NCBI GenBank assembly: GCA_945787155.1
Contig: CALZHD010000005.1
Coordinates: 1 to 50,059 of the forward strand
Origin: an uncultured Gammaproteobacteria bacterium
GTDB taxonomy: Bacteria > Pseudomonadota > Gammaproteobacteria > SZUA-140
Reading direction: 5' to 3'
DNA length: 50,059 nucleotides
A model generated the notes under the pieces. It was not told where the DNA came from, made no database searches, and saw only the letters and a program-made list of their open reading frames with translations. This document shows, piece after piece, positions 11,229 through 20,919 of the stretch (positions within the stretch are counted from its first letter, which is position 1; every line of letters begins with the position of its first letter). The translations under genes were made by a program, and so were the position numbers.

Positions 11229-11395
11229 CTTGCCGTCTCCCCTGTCTTAACCAAATATCAGTGACACCAGTATCTATACCTGTTTGCACATGACGAAAAT
11301 TGCCCTACACATTCTCCACGATCCTGCTCATCCCCACAACAACGTGCTACCCGCTACGATCAGCATAAACAGTGCCAGGCATCAGCCATCGAACA

Positions 11396-12211
11396 TTACA
11401 CCTTTTTATACAAACCCAGCCGTTTGTTTATGGGCACAAAACAATCCAGCCCCTCAGGCAAGCTTTCATGAACACCGATGACCAGCACCCCGCCTTCAGC
11501 GATAATACCGCTAAGGCGCGCTGCAATCATTAATTGTCGCTCATCATCATAATAGGTAAAGACCAGATTGCGACACATAACTAATTGGAATCTACGCTGC
11601 AGTAGTAGTTCCCGGATATCATGCTGCCGAAAACTCACTGATTTTTTGTATTCAGGCCTGAGGCAATAGTTTTCCTCAGATTGTGTAAAGGCCGTTTCCC
11701 GCCATGGCCCTGGCAGGTTTTTCACGCTGCTGTAGGGATAACAGGCTTGCTGCGCACGCAAGAGCAAGTGGCTGTCGGCATCTGTGGCCAGGATCTGGAT
11801 GGAAAGCGTTGGAAATTGTGTTTGTAATATCCGCTCCCACAGCAATGCCAAAGTATAAGGCTCCTCACCTGAAGCACAACCAGCACTCCAACACTGTAAC
11901 ACCTGTTCGCCCCGCTCCTGTACCTGCCTTGCCAATGCTGGCATGACCTCTTGAGCCAGCGTGGCATACACTAACTTGTCACGGTAAAAACGTGAGATGG
12001 TGACACGACACAGACCATCTAGTACCTGCCATTCATCGGGATGATTTTGCAGATAGCGCTGGTATACAACCAGATCCTGTAATTGCAATTGCTCAAGGCG
12101 CTGCGCCAGACGTTGACATACCTGACCACGCACGCGACGAAATCCTGACCACCGCATATGAAGCCGGGGAAGTGCCCACTGCAAAAACTGGACGCACTCG
12201 TTATCTTTCAT
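11396..12211 (-). CDS. CheR-type SAM-dependent methyltransferase
   Basis: This 271-residue protein has the CheR layout. A helical N-terminal domain ends in RVTISRFYRDK, matching the usual TNxTxFFRx segment. It is followed by a Rossmann methyltransferase domain with the SAM-binding motif CWSAGCASGEEPYTLAL at about 107-123, the LATDAD acidic loop and the VMCRNLVFTYYDD motif near residue 210. Classical CheR methylates glutamates of chemoreceptors. Here no chemotaxis genes are nearby and no receptor-binding pentapeptide is visible, so the substrate is unknown. It begins three bases after the stop of the spermidine-synthase-like membrane gene, so the two are almost certainly co-transcribed. The low-cysteine SAM loop usual in CheR is slightly altered (SAGCASGEEPY instead of SAACSTGEEPY). 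Confidence 0.85.
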   Translation of the reverse strand: MKDNECVQFLQWALPRLHMRWSGFRRVRGQVCQRLAQRLEQLQLQDLVVYQRYLQNHPDEWQVLDGLCRVTISRFYRDKLVYATLAQEVMPALARQVQERGEQVLQCWSAGCASGEEPYTLALLWERILQTQFPTLSIQILATDADSHLLLRAQQACYPYSSVKNLPGPWRETAFTQSEENYCLRPEYKKSVSFRQHDIRELLLQRRFQLVMCRNLVFTYYDDERQLMIAARLSGIIAEGGVLVIGVHESLPEGLDCFVPINKRLGLYKKV

Positions 12212-12214
12212 GCT

Positions 12215-14665
12215 TTAAGAAATGAATTTCTGCTCACCCCACCCCCCATTAAAAACCACCATCGCCATCCCGTAAAACATCAGCGCTAATAACACCACTA
12301 CCGTGAATCCAAAATGGATCGCAAAAATGGTAGCTATCACCGCACTTAACACCGAGGCACAGCCATTCACCCCCCACACCCAGGGGATAAATGCAGGGGC
12401 AGCCTTACCCAATCGTGCCAGTCCCAACGGAAATGGCATACCCATACAAAAGGCGAGAGGCGCAATTAGAATAACTGAAATAACAAGCTTCACTACAATC
12501 GGCAACCAGTTCAACATTGAAAACAGGGGACCTAATGCCAACAGATAAAGCAGCCCTAGCAGCACTATACCTGTTATCGCCCCTTTAACGCCTGCTTTAT
12601 AGGACTGTAAACATGCGTAACGTTGCGACCATGCGCTGCCCAGCCCTGCGAAAAGGAGAAAGCTGCTAAGGACTGCTGCTGTCGCATAAAGCGGATGATG
12701 TAGAAATAGAATAAACCTCTGGATAAATGCAATCTCGATAAATAAAAAGGCAAGTCCCAGCATAAAAAAGTAGCCGCCAACCAGACTACGGCTAAGATGG
12801 CCAACTGCATTATTATGTGTGCGCCGAGCTAATAGTAGTGGTAACAGAATCAAAACCAGGCTGGCAATCACTGTCTGAATTAAAGTAGCGATGAGTATCA
12901 GGTAACCCCACTCCAGCAACGGCATACCGCCCTGCCCTCGTAACGCAAGGATCTCATTGAATACGTCCCATTTAAAAAAATGGAAAAAGAAAGGCTGGTC
13001 ATCGCTGGCCGGTTGCAGGTTGAACTTGTAATTCTGCAAATAGCTCGCAGCCTCATTACCGAGCAAGGCCTGTGCACCCTGAAAAAAATAAGGTTGTGCC
13101 AGAATGTTATACCGATTGGTCTCAGTGGCCGTAATACCGGGATAATAAGCCGTATCAAAGGAGCGTGCTTCACAGAATTTTTTAATGCTATGGATCTCTT
13201 GTTCACTGAATTCGCCATTTTTTATCAGTAAGGTACTGGTCTGCCAGCCACGGATCAGTACCAGCCTGTTCTCAGGATCAGCTATTCCCGATTGACGTAA
13301 TGCCTCCACCGCAGTGGCAAATAGCTTCAGGGTGTCACGCGGCGGCAGTTTGATCCAGCGACTGATAGCAAGCATTCCATCGGGACTCAGATGAGCGAGA
13401 TATTCCTGTAGCGCCTGCACCGTATAGAGATAGTTTTCGCTTAATGAATAGAGCCCTGCGGAGGAGGCACCGAAAGCATCCAGTAACGCTATCTGTATCA
13501 GGTCGTAGCGTTCCTCACTGCCACTGACAAATCCTCGCGCCTCGGCGATATGTACACCTACGTTTTCTGCCGTATAAAGTTCGCCTGCAAAATCTTTATA
13601 TTCCCTACGCACCAGATCTACGATTTGTGGATTGAGTTCCACCGCATCAATGTGCCCGGCCCCATGGTAGTTTGCCTGCAACACATCAGCGCCCCCGCCG
13701 GCACCAAGGATAAGAACCTTTTCTGGTTTATTAAGATGGTAAGGAAGTGCCGAGCTAATTTGATCAAGGTAGGCGAGTTTTTCTTGCTCATCCGTATGCG
13801 CAGTGATAACGGTCATCGCATCAGCATCGGTAAACAGACCAAGTTGGCGCGGGGGTTCACCACTGGCATTGAGACTTAACCCCGGTGCATGGCGCAAGGG
13901 TATCTGTGGACTTTCCATCACGCTGATCAACCCCAGCGGACTGGAATATTCATCGATAATACGGGTGCCACTGATATGCAAGGATTGGCTCAGTTCCTTG
14001 TAGGGTGAGATGACCAGCGCCATCCAGCCAGCGGGTAACATTAAGGGGATGAATGAGAGCAGGATAAAAACGGCGACTATTCGCCGCGGCTGACATTTTA
14101 ATTCCCACCAGGCCAGTGCGGCCACAGCAAATCCCAACGTCCCGAGGATTTGCAACGCGGTTGTGGGAAAGACCAGAAACAACAACAGCACGATACCGAG
14201 GCTGCCGATACTGGCACCCAGAAGATCGGCGGCATACACACGACCTATTCCTCCGCGGTAGTGAGCCAGCGCCAGGCCAATGCAGTTGGCAACAAAAAAA
14301 AACGGCAACGTAAGCACTAAATAAACCAGCAATAATCGTAGCAGTTGATCAAAGTCCCATAAGATTTCCTCGGGATTAAACGACACGTGCTGGGCAAGCA
14401 GATAACAGGCAAGTGTAGACAGCGCAAACAGCACAATGTTGCTGATATAGGCAGCACTGAAACGCGGCAACAGGCGCTCAGCGGTAAGAGACAGAAAGGT
14501 GCCGCTGGCACCATAACCGAGCAGGGCCAGGCTGATGATCATATAGGCGAAGTGATGCCACTGGATAATGGAAAACAGGCGCATCAATAGCAACTCATAA
14601 GCCAGCGAGGTGGCCGAAAGTAACGCGATGGAATAGACAGGGGGCGGGCGCTTGTTTTCCATCAT
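12215..14665 (-). CDS. Membrane-embedded spermidine synthase-like protein
   Basis: This 816-residue protein has an N-terminal block of about six or seven membrane helices (residues about 10-220) and a soluble class I methyltransferase-fold domain of spermidine synthase type. The nucleotide-binding GAGGG lies at about 321-325, followed by DAVELNPQIVDL, and an IALLDAFGAS segment matches the spermidine synthase gate region. A C-terminal block of helices (about 600-810) closes the protein. Such fused proteins are common in proteobacteria, and their substrate is generally not known. Aminopropyl transfer or another SAM-related reaction at the membrane is possible. It lies between an exported isoaspartate methyltransferase (18 bases upstream) and the CheR-like gene (three bases downstream). 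Confidence 0.8.
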   Translation of the reverse strand: MMENKRPPPVYSIALLSATSLAYELLLMRLFSIIQWHHFAYMIISLALLGYGASGTFLSLTAERLLPRFSAAYISNIVLFALSTLACYLLAQHVSFNPEEILWDFDQLLRLLLVYLVLTLPFFFVANCIGLALAHYRGGIGRVYAADLLGASIGSLGIVLLLFLVFPTTALQILGTLGFAVAALAWWELKCQPRRIVAVFILLSFIPLMLPAGWMALVISPYKELSQSLHISGTRIIDEYSSPLGLISVMESPQIPLRHAPGLSLNASGEPPRQLGLFTDADAMTVITAHTDEQEKLAYLDQISSALPYHLNKPEKVLILGAGGGADVLQANYHGAGHIDAVELNPQIVDLVRREYKDFAGELYTAENVGVHIAEARGFVSGSEERYDLIQIALLDAFGASSAGLYSLSENYLYTVQALQEYLAHLSPDGMLAISRWIKLPPRDTLKLFATAVEALRQSGIADPENRLVLIRGWQTSTLLIKNGEFSEQEIHSIKKFCEARSFDTAYYPGITATETNRYNILAQPYFFQGAQALLGNEAASYLQNYKFNLQPASDDQPFFFHFFKWDVFNEILALRGQGGMPLLEWGYLILIATLIQTVIASLVLILLPLLLARRTHNNAVGHLSRSLVGGYFFMLGLAFLFIEIAFIQRFILFLHHPLYATAAVLSSFLLFAGLGSAWSQRYACLQSYKAGVKGAITGIVLLGLLYLLALGPLFSMLNWLPIVVKLVISVILIAPLAFCMGMPFPLGLARLGKAAPAFIPWVWGVNGCASVLSAVIATIFAIHFGFTVVVLLALMFYGMAMVVFNGGWGEQKFIS

Positions 14666-14683
14666 ATGAATATTTTTTCCGGC

Positions 14684-15565
14684 CTAGTGTTTGCCTGTTA
14701 ATGGTACAAATCTGACTGGCAGGATTTGCCGGGTGGTGACTTTTCCCGCGGCATCTTTTTCCACCAACACCAGTTGCTGGATCATAAAACGGCTACCTAC
14801 CGGGATCACCATTCGTCCACCGGGCTTTAGTTGTTGTATCAATGGTGGTGGGATGTGACTGGCTGCCGCCGTCACCACAATACCGTCAAAAGGCCCATGT
14901 TCTTCCCAACCGTAATAACCGTCACCGACACGCACATTGACATTATCGTAATTAAGCTGCTGCAAATGCTGTCTGGCCTGATTACCGAGAGGTTTAATAA
15001 TTTCGATGGTAAACACCTCGTCAACTAGCTCCGCCAGGATGGCGGCCTGGTAACCCGAGCCGGTACCGACTTCCAACACCTTCTGTTGTCGCTCGGGTTT
15101 TAACAGATCTGTCATCAGCGCCACAATGTAGGGCTGGGATATGGTTTGTCCATGCCCGATGGGTAACGGGCGGTTTTCATAGGCATTGTGACGCTCTTTC
15201 CTCGGTACAAATTCATGGCGAGGTACCTTGCCCATGGCCTCCATTACCTTTGGCTCGAGTGCTGTTTTATTGATAAAAAAACTGGTAAAATGAGCATCCG
15301 CTTCAATAGCGTGTACCATGGTCTGGCGTGCGCTGGTGTATTTGTCCTGCGCCTGTACAGATAAACCTATAAGCAGGACAAAGAGACCAAAGATGAGCAG
15401 CACAAATCTGTTTCTGTATAAGAGCAGATATTCCCGGGTCGAATCGCAGCAAGTCACTGAGGTCGTCCAACGCGCATAGCTGGTGATTTTGATCTCAAGA
15501 TAGGCATCATATACTCCGCTTATTCCCTGAATTATATATCGATTCAGTTTTTCTATTTCGGGCAC
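14684..15565 (-). CDS. pcm: Exported protein-L-isoaspartate O-methyltransferase
   Basis: This is a protein-L-isoaspartyl methyltransferase, which uses SAM to methylate isoaspartate residues and start repair of damaged proteins. The core has VPRHEFVPRKERHNAYENR, the PLPIGHGQTISQPYIVA substrate loop, EVGTGSGYQAAILA (SAM motif I, about 165-178) and GGRMVIPVG. A hydrophobic stretch near 53-72 (FVLLIFGLFVLLIGLSVQAQ) looks like a signal peptide, which suggests a periplasmic enzyme. Translation may really start just before this stretch (a GTG at Val55 is possible), because the first 45 residues look non-coding. No Shine-Dalgarno decides it. It heads a tight run of three SAM-fold genes. Confidence 0.88.
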   Translation of the reverse strand: MPEIEKLNRYIIQGISGVYDAYLEIKITSYARWTTSVTCCDSTREYLLLYRNRFVLLIFGLFVLLIGLSVQAQDKYTSARQTMVHAIEADAHFTSFFINKTALEPKVMEAMGKVPRHEFVPRKERHNAYENRPLPIGHGQTISQPYIVALMTDLLKPERQQKVLEVGTGSGYQAAILAELVDEVFTIEIIKPLGNQARQHLQQLNYDNVNVRVGDGYYGWEEHGPFDGIVVTAAASHIPPPLIQQLKPGGRMVIPVGSRFMIQQLVLVEKDAAGKVTTRQILPVRFVPLTGKH

Positions 15566-15655
15566 TTACCCGGGCCTCTCCTTTTAGATCAATAAAATTT
15601 CACCCATCATCTACCGCTTTTTCTACATTCGCATAAGCACAGCTGATATTCAAGA

Positions 15656-17518
15656 TCATCCCTTATAAAAGATAAACCCCCAGTGTGAAGGCACAGTCAG
15701 GCCAAAGCGGAAGTCGTTAACGTTGATATTCCACTGCGGTTCGTTCAAAAGCTCTGTCCATTGACCATTCTCTGGGAATACCAGATCTAACCACTGATGA
15801 CTGGACGAAAAATTCAAGGCGATCACGGCTTGCTGCTCCTTTGCCTGGCCATCGGTGCAATACCTTCGATAGACGAGTAGTTGGCGTGCGCAATCGATAC
15901 CTACGCCGTGATCGTTAAACTGAGTCTGCCACTCTGCCCAGTGGTCTGGATAAAATCCGTCTGCGCGTAGCACCTCATAGTCATGGCGCAATTTGATTAA
16001 TTTTTTATACACAGCGGACAAGGCTTTGCCAAATTTATCATTAGGGTAATCCCAGTGAAGTGGGCGTGATTGCACGCGTCGACCGCTCCCCTTGTCATCT
16101 TCCGGTATCCAGTGATCTTCGGCGAACTCCTGTCCATTCTGCACCATCGGCGCACCGGGGGACGTCATTAGTGCAATGACATAAGGTTGAGTACGATACC
16201 ACTCCAGGGCGCCTGCATTGTTACGCGCCCCTGCTCGCCAGGTGACATGCGAATGGTCGTGATTGCCTATATAGATTGTCGATACTTTATTGGTTCCGGA
16301 TAAATAGCGCTGGTTGTTGAGTGCGTTTAACAGCGCAGGTTGAATGCGATTGTGCCAAAGGCCATCGAAGCATTGACCATAGAGGGCGTTATCCCAGTAA
16401 CTGGTAGCATGTGTGTTTTTTGTCACCTCGACCGCATCCATACTCAGGTGCTCCAGTGTCATGGAGAAGTTATCTTCGCCTGATTGCACCATGTAATGGT
16501 CAATATCCTCCATCAGTTTTGGTAACCCTCTGATATCACCGCTACTGTAAAAGTTGGTGGTGTTGTCAAAACGAATACCATCAATTTTGAATTCATCGAT
16601 CCAGTAGCGACAGACATCCCAGATCAGCTCCTGAGTACACTGGTGATTAAAGTCCAGATCCTGAAGGCCTGTAAACTCGCCATAGAACTGTCCAGTGTAT
16701 GGGCAGTCTGTATCGTAGGTTTGATAAAATGCCTTGTATGGAAAACCGCTATAGACGTGGTTAAAAACGCCATCCATGATGACGTGAATGTCACGTTGAT
16801 GACATGCGTTAATCAGTTTTCTTAACCAGGATATTTTCTCGCAGGGTTGGTCTAAGCGAGATGTGTAGCGATAGCTGACTGAATAGTAGAGCGCCGGCGT
16901 GTAGCCCCAGCTAAATTGCTCGTTGTTCCAGGCCGTCCACGGCATAAATAAAATCGCGTTAAACCCAAGCCCCACCAGATAATCGAGTTTTTCGCAGACA
17001 GCCTCAAATGGAGCCTGAGCCCCGCGATACTCTAAAGTGAAATCATCGACCATCAATTCATAGATCACCAGCTCGCGCAGGTGTTTTCGCCCCCCTGGCA
17101 ATGGCATGATCATGTTGTCGCCAGGCCGGCTGCCACCAACCACCACGGCGGCATTCATGTTCATCTCACCGCCATAGCGAGAACAAGGGTCGCTTACCCA
17201 TCTGGGCGGCTCGTGCGAATCATTATATGTAACGTAATACTTATACTGATAAAACCCCTGCGGCAGTTTTTCTGGTGTTACCCAGCTCCAGATCTCCCCT
17301 TCTGGGTGCGAAGATTTTGTCATCAATGGCGCATTGTCAGGTTGCCAGTTATCCGGCTGCCCTAGCGCTTTCTGGAAGTCACCACATATCTGGATAGACT
17401 GGATGTTGTGTTGCAATCCAGTCGCTTCTTGCGGAAAGAAGATCCGGAATTGCACCTTGCCACTGTTCGCATCACCATTGATCTGCCATGCCCCCATCTG
17501 CTCTGTCATATATTCCAT
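15656..17518 (-). CDS. GH13 alpha-amylase family enzyme with N-terminal E-set domain
   Basis: This protein of about 620 residues combines an N-terminal beta-sandwich of CBM48/E-set type (about 20-130) with a GH13 TIM barrel. The four family regions are present: DGVFNHV (about 249-255), GIRFDN with the nucleophile D318, TLEHLS with the acid/base E356, and GNHDHS with the transition-state Asp421. The domain order resembles branching enzymes and pullulanase-like debranching enzymes. It lacks an obvious signal peptide, so it acts on cytoplasmic alpha-glucan. The start at 17518 is preferred over 17542 because agggaga lies just upstream. It is downstream of the alpha-glucan phosphorylase gene on the same strand, which supports a role in glycogen turnover. 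Whether it branches, debranches or transfers glucans cannot be read from motifs alone. Confidence 0.88.
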   Translation of the reverse strand: MEYMTEQMGAWQINGDANSGKVQFRIFFPQEATGLQHNIQSIQICGDFQKALGQPDNWQPDNAPLMTKSSHPEGEIWSWVTPEKLPQGFYQYKYYVTYNDSHEPPRWVSDPCSRYGGEMNMNAAVVVGGSRPGDNMIMPLPGGRKHLRELVIYELMVDDFTLEYRGAQAPFEAVCEKLDYLVGLGFNAILFMPWTAWNNEQFSWGYTPALYYSVSYRYTSRLDQPCEKISWLRKLINACHQRDIHVIMDGVFNHVYSGFPYKAFYQTYDTDCPYTGQFYGEFTGLQDLDFNHQCTQELIWDVCRYWIDEFKIDGIRFDNTTNFYSSGDIRGLPKLMEDIDHYMVQSGEDNFSMTLEHLSMDAVEVTKNTHATSYWDNALYGQCFDGLWHNRIQPALLNALNNQRYLSGTNKVSTIYIGNHDHSHVTWRAGARNNAGALEWYRTQPYVIALMTSPGAPMVQNGQEFAEDHWIPEDDKGSGRRVQSRPLHWDYPNDKFGKALSAVYKKLIKLRHDYEVLRADGFYPDHWAEWQTQFNDHGVGIDCARQLLVYRRYCTDGQAKEQQAVIALNFSSSHQWLDLVFPENGQWTELLNEPQWNINVNDFRFGLTVPSHWGFIFYKG

Positions 17519-17633
17519 TATCTTCTCCCTGTTTTTTAGCACAGCAAGTAAAACGTGATAATCATCGCCAAAACTATCTCTATATTTTTGTGCCTCTTAA
17601 AGCTATCAGCTGTACTCATTTACAAATGCCGAA

Positions 17634-20165
17634 CTAGCGGCTCTGTTGCCACCAATAAATCAGGTTGTTTTCCGTCGGCACTCGCACCTCGGGATGGTAG
17701 GCAACGACGCGCGGTGTATAGTCAGTAGAGGGTCGCTCAGTGGATACTATGCCATGGTATAAATAAGCATTCAGCGCGCCGGAAATCTTGTCGCAACATT
17801 CCATCACACACCGCACCACCTCGCTTGACTCGGTTGGCTCGGCATAGAGCTGCACCTGCACCGCATCTGGTGGAATTTCACCTAAATAGACCTGTACCGT
17901 GAAAGACCAGCCATCCCCCGCCTCCTCAATCTCCAGATTCCCCCAATGTATTTCTTGCCAGTGGTGTTTCAGCGCAGATTCCCAGCTTCGAAGTTCCCGC
18001 GCCAGTTGTCCCTGTTGTGCACAACGGCGCTGATAGGCGGTCGCCGCGGGAAAGTACATCTCCTCGACATAATCTTGCACCATGCGACTAGTGCTGTACT
18101 GTGGTGCCAGACGCGACATGCTGGCACGTATACGTGTCACCCAGTCACGCGGTATACCCGCCGTATCGCGATTGTAGAACATGGGGACGATCTCATCCTC
18201 CAACAACCGATAAAGCTGCTCTGCAACAACGCCATTCCACTCTTCTTGCGGGTGATCTTGTCCATCACCCAGCGCCCAACCCACATCATCGGCATAGGCC
18301 TCGGCCCACCAGCCGTCCAACACGGAAACATTCAATCCACCGTTAACCAGAACCTTCATACCGCTGGTGCCGCAGGCTTCCCAGGGACGCTGTGGGGTAT
18401 TGATCCAGAGATCCACACCTTGCACCATCTCCTGCGCCAGTGAGATATCGTAGTCTTCCAGAAATACGGCGTGGCAGCGCACCCCCGGATGTTCCACAAA
18501 ACGCGCCCATTCCTGAATATAGCGCTTGCCTAGTTCATCGTGTGGATGGGCCTTGCCCGCTACAATAATCTGCACCGGCCGCTCGAGGTTGGACAACAAG
18601 CGAATCAAGCGCTGCTGATCATGTAATAACAGGTTGGGACGTTTGTAGCGGGCAAACCGCCGAGCAAAACCCAGCGTTAGCACGTTGGGATCCAATACAT
18701 CCTGTGCCTGGGCAACGCTCTCCGGGTCAGCGCCTCGCTGTCCCAACTGCGTCGCCAGCCGTCGTCGTGCATGCATCACCAGATCCGCACGCTCCTCGCC
18801 TCGGAATGTCCATAGCGTCTCATCACTCAGTTCCGCAATAGAGTTGCTCAGTGCTTCCGCTGTGCCGAGCCAGCGTCCCTTGCCACATGTCCTGGTCCAG
18901 ACCTGATCGGCCCAGAGTGAATCCCACGAAGGCACGTGGATACCGTTGGTAATATGACTAATAGGCACTTCGTTCTCCGGCCACTGAGGGTATAGATCGC
19001 GAAAGATGTGCCGACTGACCTCACCATGCAGTCGGCTGACACCGTTAGTCATACCACAGGTGCGAATGGCGAGATAGGCCATATTAAAGGGTTCTTGAAG
19101 ATCATCAGGGTGCTTGCGTCCCAGGGCGATAAGCTCCTCAGGCGCCACCCCTATCCTCTCCGCATAAATCTGACCATATTTCATCAATAGCTCTGGTGGA
19201 AAGGTATCAAAGCCTGCGGCAACCGGCGTATGGGTGGTAAAGACATTGCCCGCGCGCGTGGCCCACAACGCCTCCCAGCAATCGACCTTGTTATTATTCA
19301 TAAAATGCCGCGCCCGCTCCAGCGTTACGAATGCCGCATGCCCTTCATTGAGATGACACACATCAATCTCCAGACCCATTGCCGCCAGCGCCCGCCAGCC
19401 GCCTATCCCCAGCGCAATTTCCTGTACCAGTCGCAGTTCCTGTCCACCACCATAAAGCTTGCTGGTGATACCACGATCGACGGGACTGTTCAGCGGGTCA
19501 TTACTGTCCAACAGATATAAGCGGACACTACCCACCTGTGCCTGCCAGACACGCAGGCGTACCGGCCGACCGGGAAAATCCAGGGTGACATATAACCATG
19601 CTCCGGATACTGCCTGTACCGGCTGGATCGGCAAACTGGTCGAGTCATTGTAGGGATAGATTTCCTGCTGCCAGCCATCGGCATCCAGCACCTGGCGAAA
19701 ATATCCTTCCTGGTAAAGCAGACCGACGGCAACCACAGGTACGCCCAGGTCGCTGGCCGCCTTTAGATAGTCACCCGCCAGGATGCCAAGTCCCCCTGCA
19801 TACAAAGGCAAGGCCTTGCCTAGCCCAAACTCCATACTAAAGTAAGCAACGCCCTTTAGCTCAGCATTGGCATGGCGCTCGCCATACCAACCCGATTGAC
19901 AACAATAATCTTCATGCGCCAACGCAAGATGTCTAAGACGCTTAACAAATTGTGCATCATTTGCCAGCTCTTCAAGGCGCTCCTGACTCAGGTTTTGTAA
20001 AACAACATGCGGGTTTTCTGTCTGTTCCCATATATGTGGGTCCATCGCCTTCCACACGGCATCGCCGGCATGGCTCCAGGACCAGCGTAGATCTGCCGCA
20101 AGACGGCTGTAGGGGGCGAGCTTGTCTGGTATTTCTCGCGTGAATAAACCGTGGTTAACCTTCAT
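17634..20165 (-). CDS. glgP: Alpha-glucan (glycogen) phosphorylase, GT35
   Basis: This 843-residue enzyme is of the compact TIGR02094-type alpha-glucan phosphorylase family. It releases glucose 1-phosphate from glycogen or maltodextrin using phosphate and pyridoxal phosphate. Motifs include AYFSMEFGLGKALPLYAGGLG, the THTPVAAGFD segment, SHITNGIHVPSW, FARRFARYKRPNLL, and the PLP-binding GTSGMKVLVNGG with Lys604. The usual ASGTSGMK is here ACGTSGMK. The C-terminal about 140 residues extend past the catalytic core as in other members. The gene precedes the GH13 gene by about 115 bases, and the two probably form a two-gene operon for storage glucan use. Confidence 0.93.
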   Translation of the reverse strand: MKVNHGLFTREIPDKLAPYSRLAADLRWSWSHAGDAVWKAMDPHIWEQTENPHVVLQNLSQERLEELANDAQFVKRLRHLALAHEDYCCQSGWYGERHANAELKGVAYFSMEFGLGKALPLYAGGLGILAGDYLKAASDLGVPVVAVGLLYQEGYFRQVLDADGWQQEIYPYNDSTSLPIQPVQAVSGAWLYVTLDFPGRPVRLRVWQAQVGSVRLYLLDSNDPLNSPVDRGITSKLYGGGQELRLVQEIALGIGGWRALAAMGLEIDVCHLNEGHAAFVTLERARHFMNNNKVDCWEALWATRAGNVFTTHTPVAAGFDTFPPELLMKYGQIYAERIGVAPEELIALGRKHPDDLQEPFNMAYLAIRTCGMTNGVSRLHGEVSRHIFRDLYPQWPENEVPISHITNGIHVPSWDSLWADQVWTRTCGKGRWLGTAEALSNSIAELSDETLWTFRGEERADLVMHARRRLATQLGQRGADPESVAQAQDVLDPNVLTLGFARRFARYKRPNLLLHDQQRLIRLLSNLERPVQIIVAGKAHPHDELGKRYIQEWARFVEHPGVRCHAVFLEDYDISLAQEMVQGVDLWINTPQRPWEACGTSGMKVLVNGGLNVSVLDGWWAEAYADDVGWALGDGQDHPQEEWNGVVAEQLYRLLEDEIVPMFYNRDTAGIPRDWVTRIRASMSRLAPQYSTSRMVQDYVEEMYFPAATAYQRRCAQQGQLARELRSWESALKHHWQEIHWGNLEIEEAGDGWSFTVQVYLGEIPPDAVQVQLYAEPTESSEVVRCVMECCDKISGALNAYLYHGIVSTERPSTDYTPRVVAYHPEVRVPTENNLIYWWQQSR

Positions 20166-20481
20166 AATTTAAATAGCTCCCTGCTAGTCTTACGTAGCTA
20201 CACGATATTCCCAATCTTCGTCCTTTCACGCGCTGAGGTCAAAAAATGTTGCAATGATCTGTATGATGGGCACTGGTTAAAGAATTGATCCGCCACGCGT
20301 CGGCTCTCAAGTGACTGATAAAGCGGGCATGGCATTATTGTACTTTCTGCGTACACTATTCACATTGCGCGCCATGTAGTACAGCGAGGGGAGGCTAGTT
20401 GTGATTCCTGCTATTTTCTACAAATATTTATTTTTTATAGCAATAACTTGGGCGATTCGCGTAGCAATAACAGGAGCGAAT
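20166..20481. other. Intergenic region without recognised content
   Basis: This 316-base gap lies upstream of the phosphorylase and downstream of the cytochrome gene on the minus strand. It must carry the phosphorylase promoter, but I see no clear hairpin, repeat or RNA motif. Confidence 0.4.
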
Positions 20482-20898
20482 CTAAGGCTCAATCATCAGT
20501 ACCTGAGGTTTTTTCATATTGTTGGGCGTGGCTTCATAGGTCTGCTGCAGTTTAATCAGATGAGTGGCGATGGCGGCCGCCTCTGTAAAAGACATAGTAC
20601 TAAACACTGGCATCTCACGTTGTGGATTAATATTGGTGGTGACGTATTTCACAATCCCATCGCGACCTCGTTTTGTGAGGATGTTGGCAGGTGTCTGGCT
20701 TACCAGTTTACCCGTACCGTCTTCGCCGTGACATTCCGCACAGTGGTGATTAAACAACGCCTCGCCTGATTTCAGATCAGGGTGCTCGTGATCATCACGA
20801 CTACTGCATGCCGTTAATGCGCCGGTGATAATCAGCGCTATAACTAGTGTTATAGACAGGGAAAGAGATAAATTATTTTTAGTGATTTTTGACATCAT
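20482..20898 (-). CDS. Lipoprotein mono-heme cytochrome c
   Basis: This 138-residue class I cytochrome c has a lipoprotein signal. A hydrophobic N-terminus ends in the lipobox LTAC with Cys31, so the protein is probably anchored on the periplasmic face. One heme site CAECH lies at 53-57, and REMPVFSTM supplies the likely methionine axial ligand. It would carry electrons in the periplasm; the partner is not evident from neighbours. The next gene upstream on the same strand encodes an FHA membrane protein, 21 bases away, so co-transcription is possible. Confidence 0.85.
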   Translation of the reverse strand: MMSKITKNNLSLSLSITLVIALIITGALTACSSRDDHEHPDLKSGEALFNHHCAECHGEDGTGKLVSQTPANILTKRGRDGIVKYVTTNINPQREMPVFSTMSFTEAAAIATHLIKLQQTYEATPNNMKKPQVLMIEP

Positions 20899-20919
20899 CT
20901 ATACAATAAAACCTCAGTA

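Larger units (their letters stand above)
10786..11395. other. 610-bp region with only tiny ORFs
   Basis: No conventional gene lies between the phosphoketolase and the CheR-like gene, which converge here. The minus strand carries the two short membrane ORFs listed separately. A third hydrophobic stretch near 11330-11390 is broken by an in-frame TGA. I see no strong terminator for either flanking gene. Confidence 0.4.

Noticed and set aside
11329-11392. Third hydrophobic microprotein on minus (FMLIVAGSTLLW)
   Set aside because: The frame has a TGA after four codons from the only ATG, so there is no credible start.
11284-11481. 65-codon plus ORF over the CheR gene end
   Set aside because: Overlaps the CheR-like C-terminus antisense and shows no family or signal.
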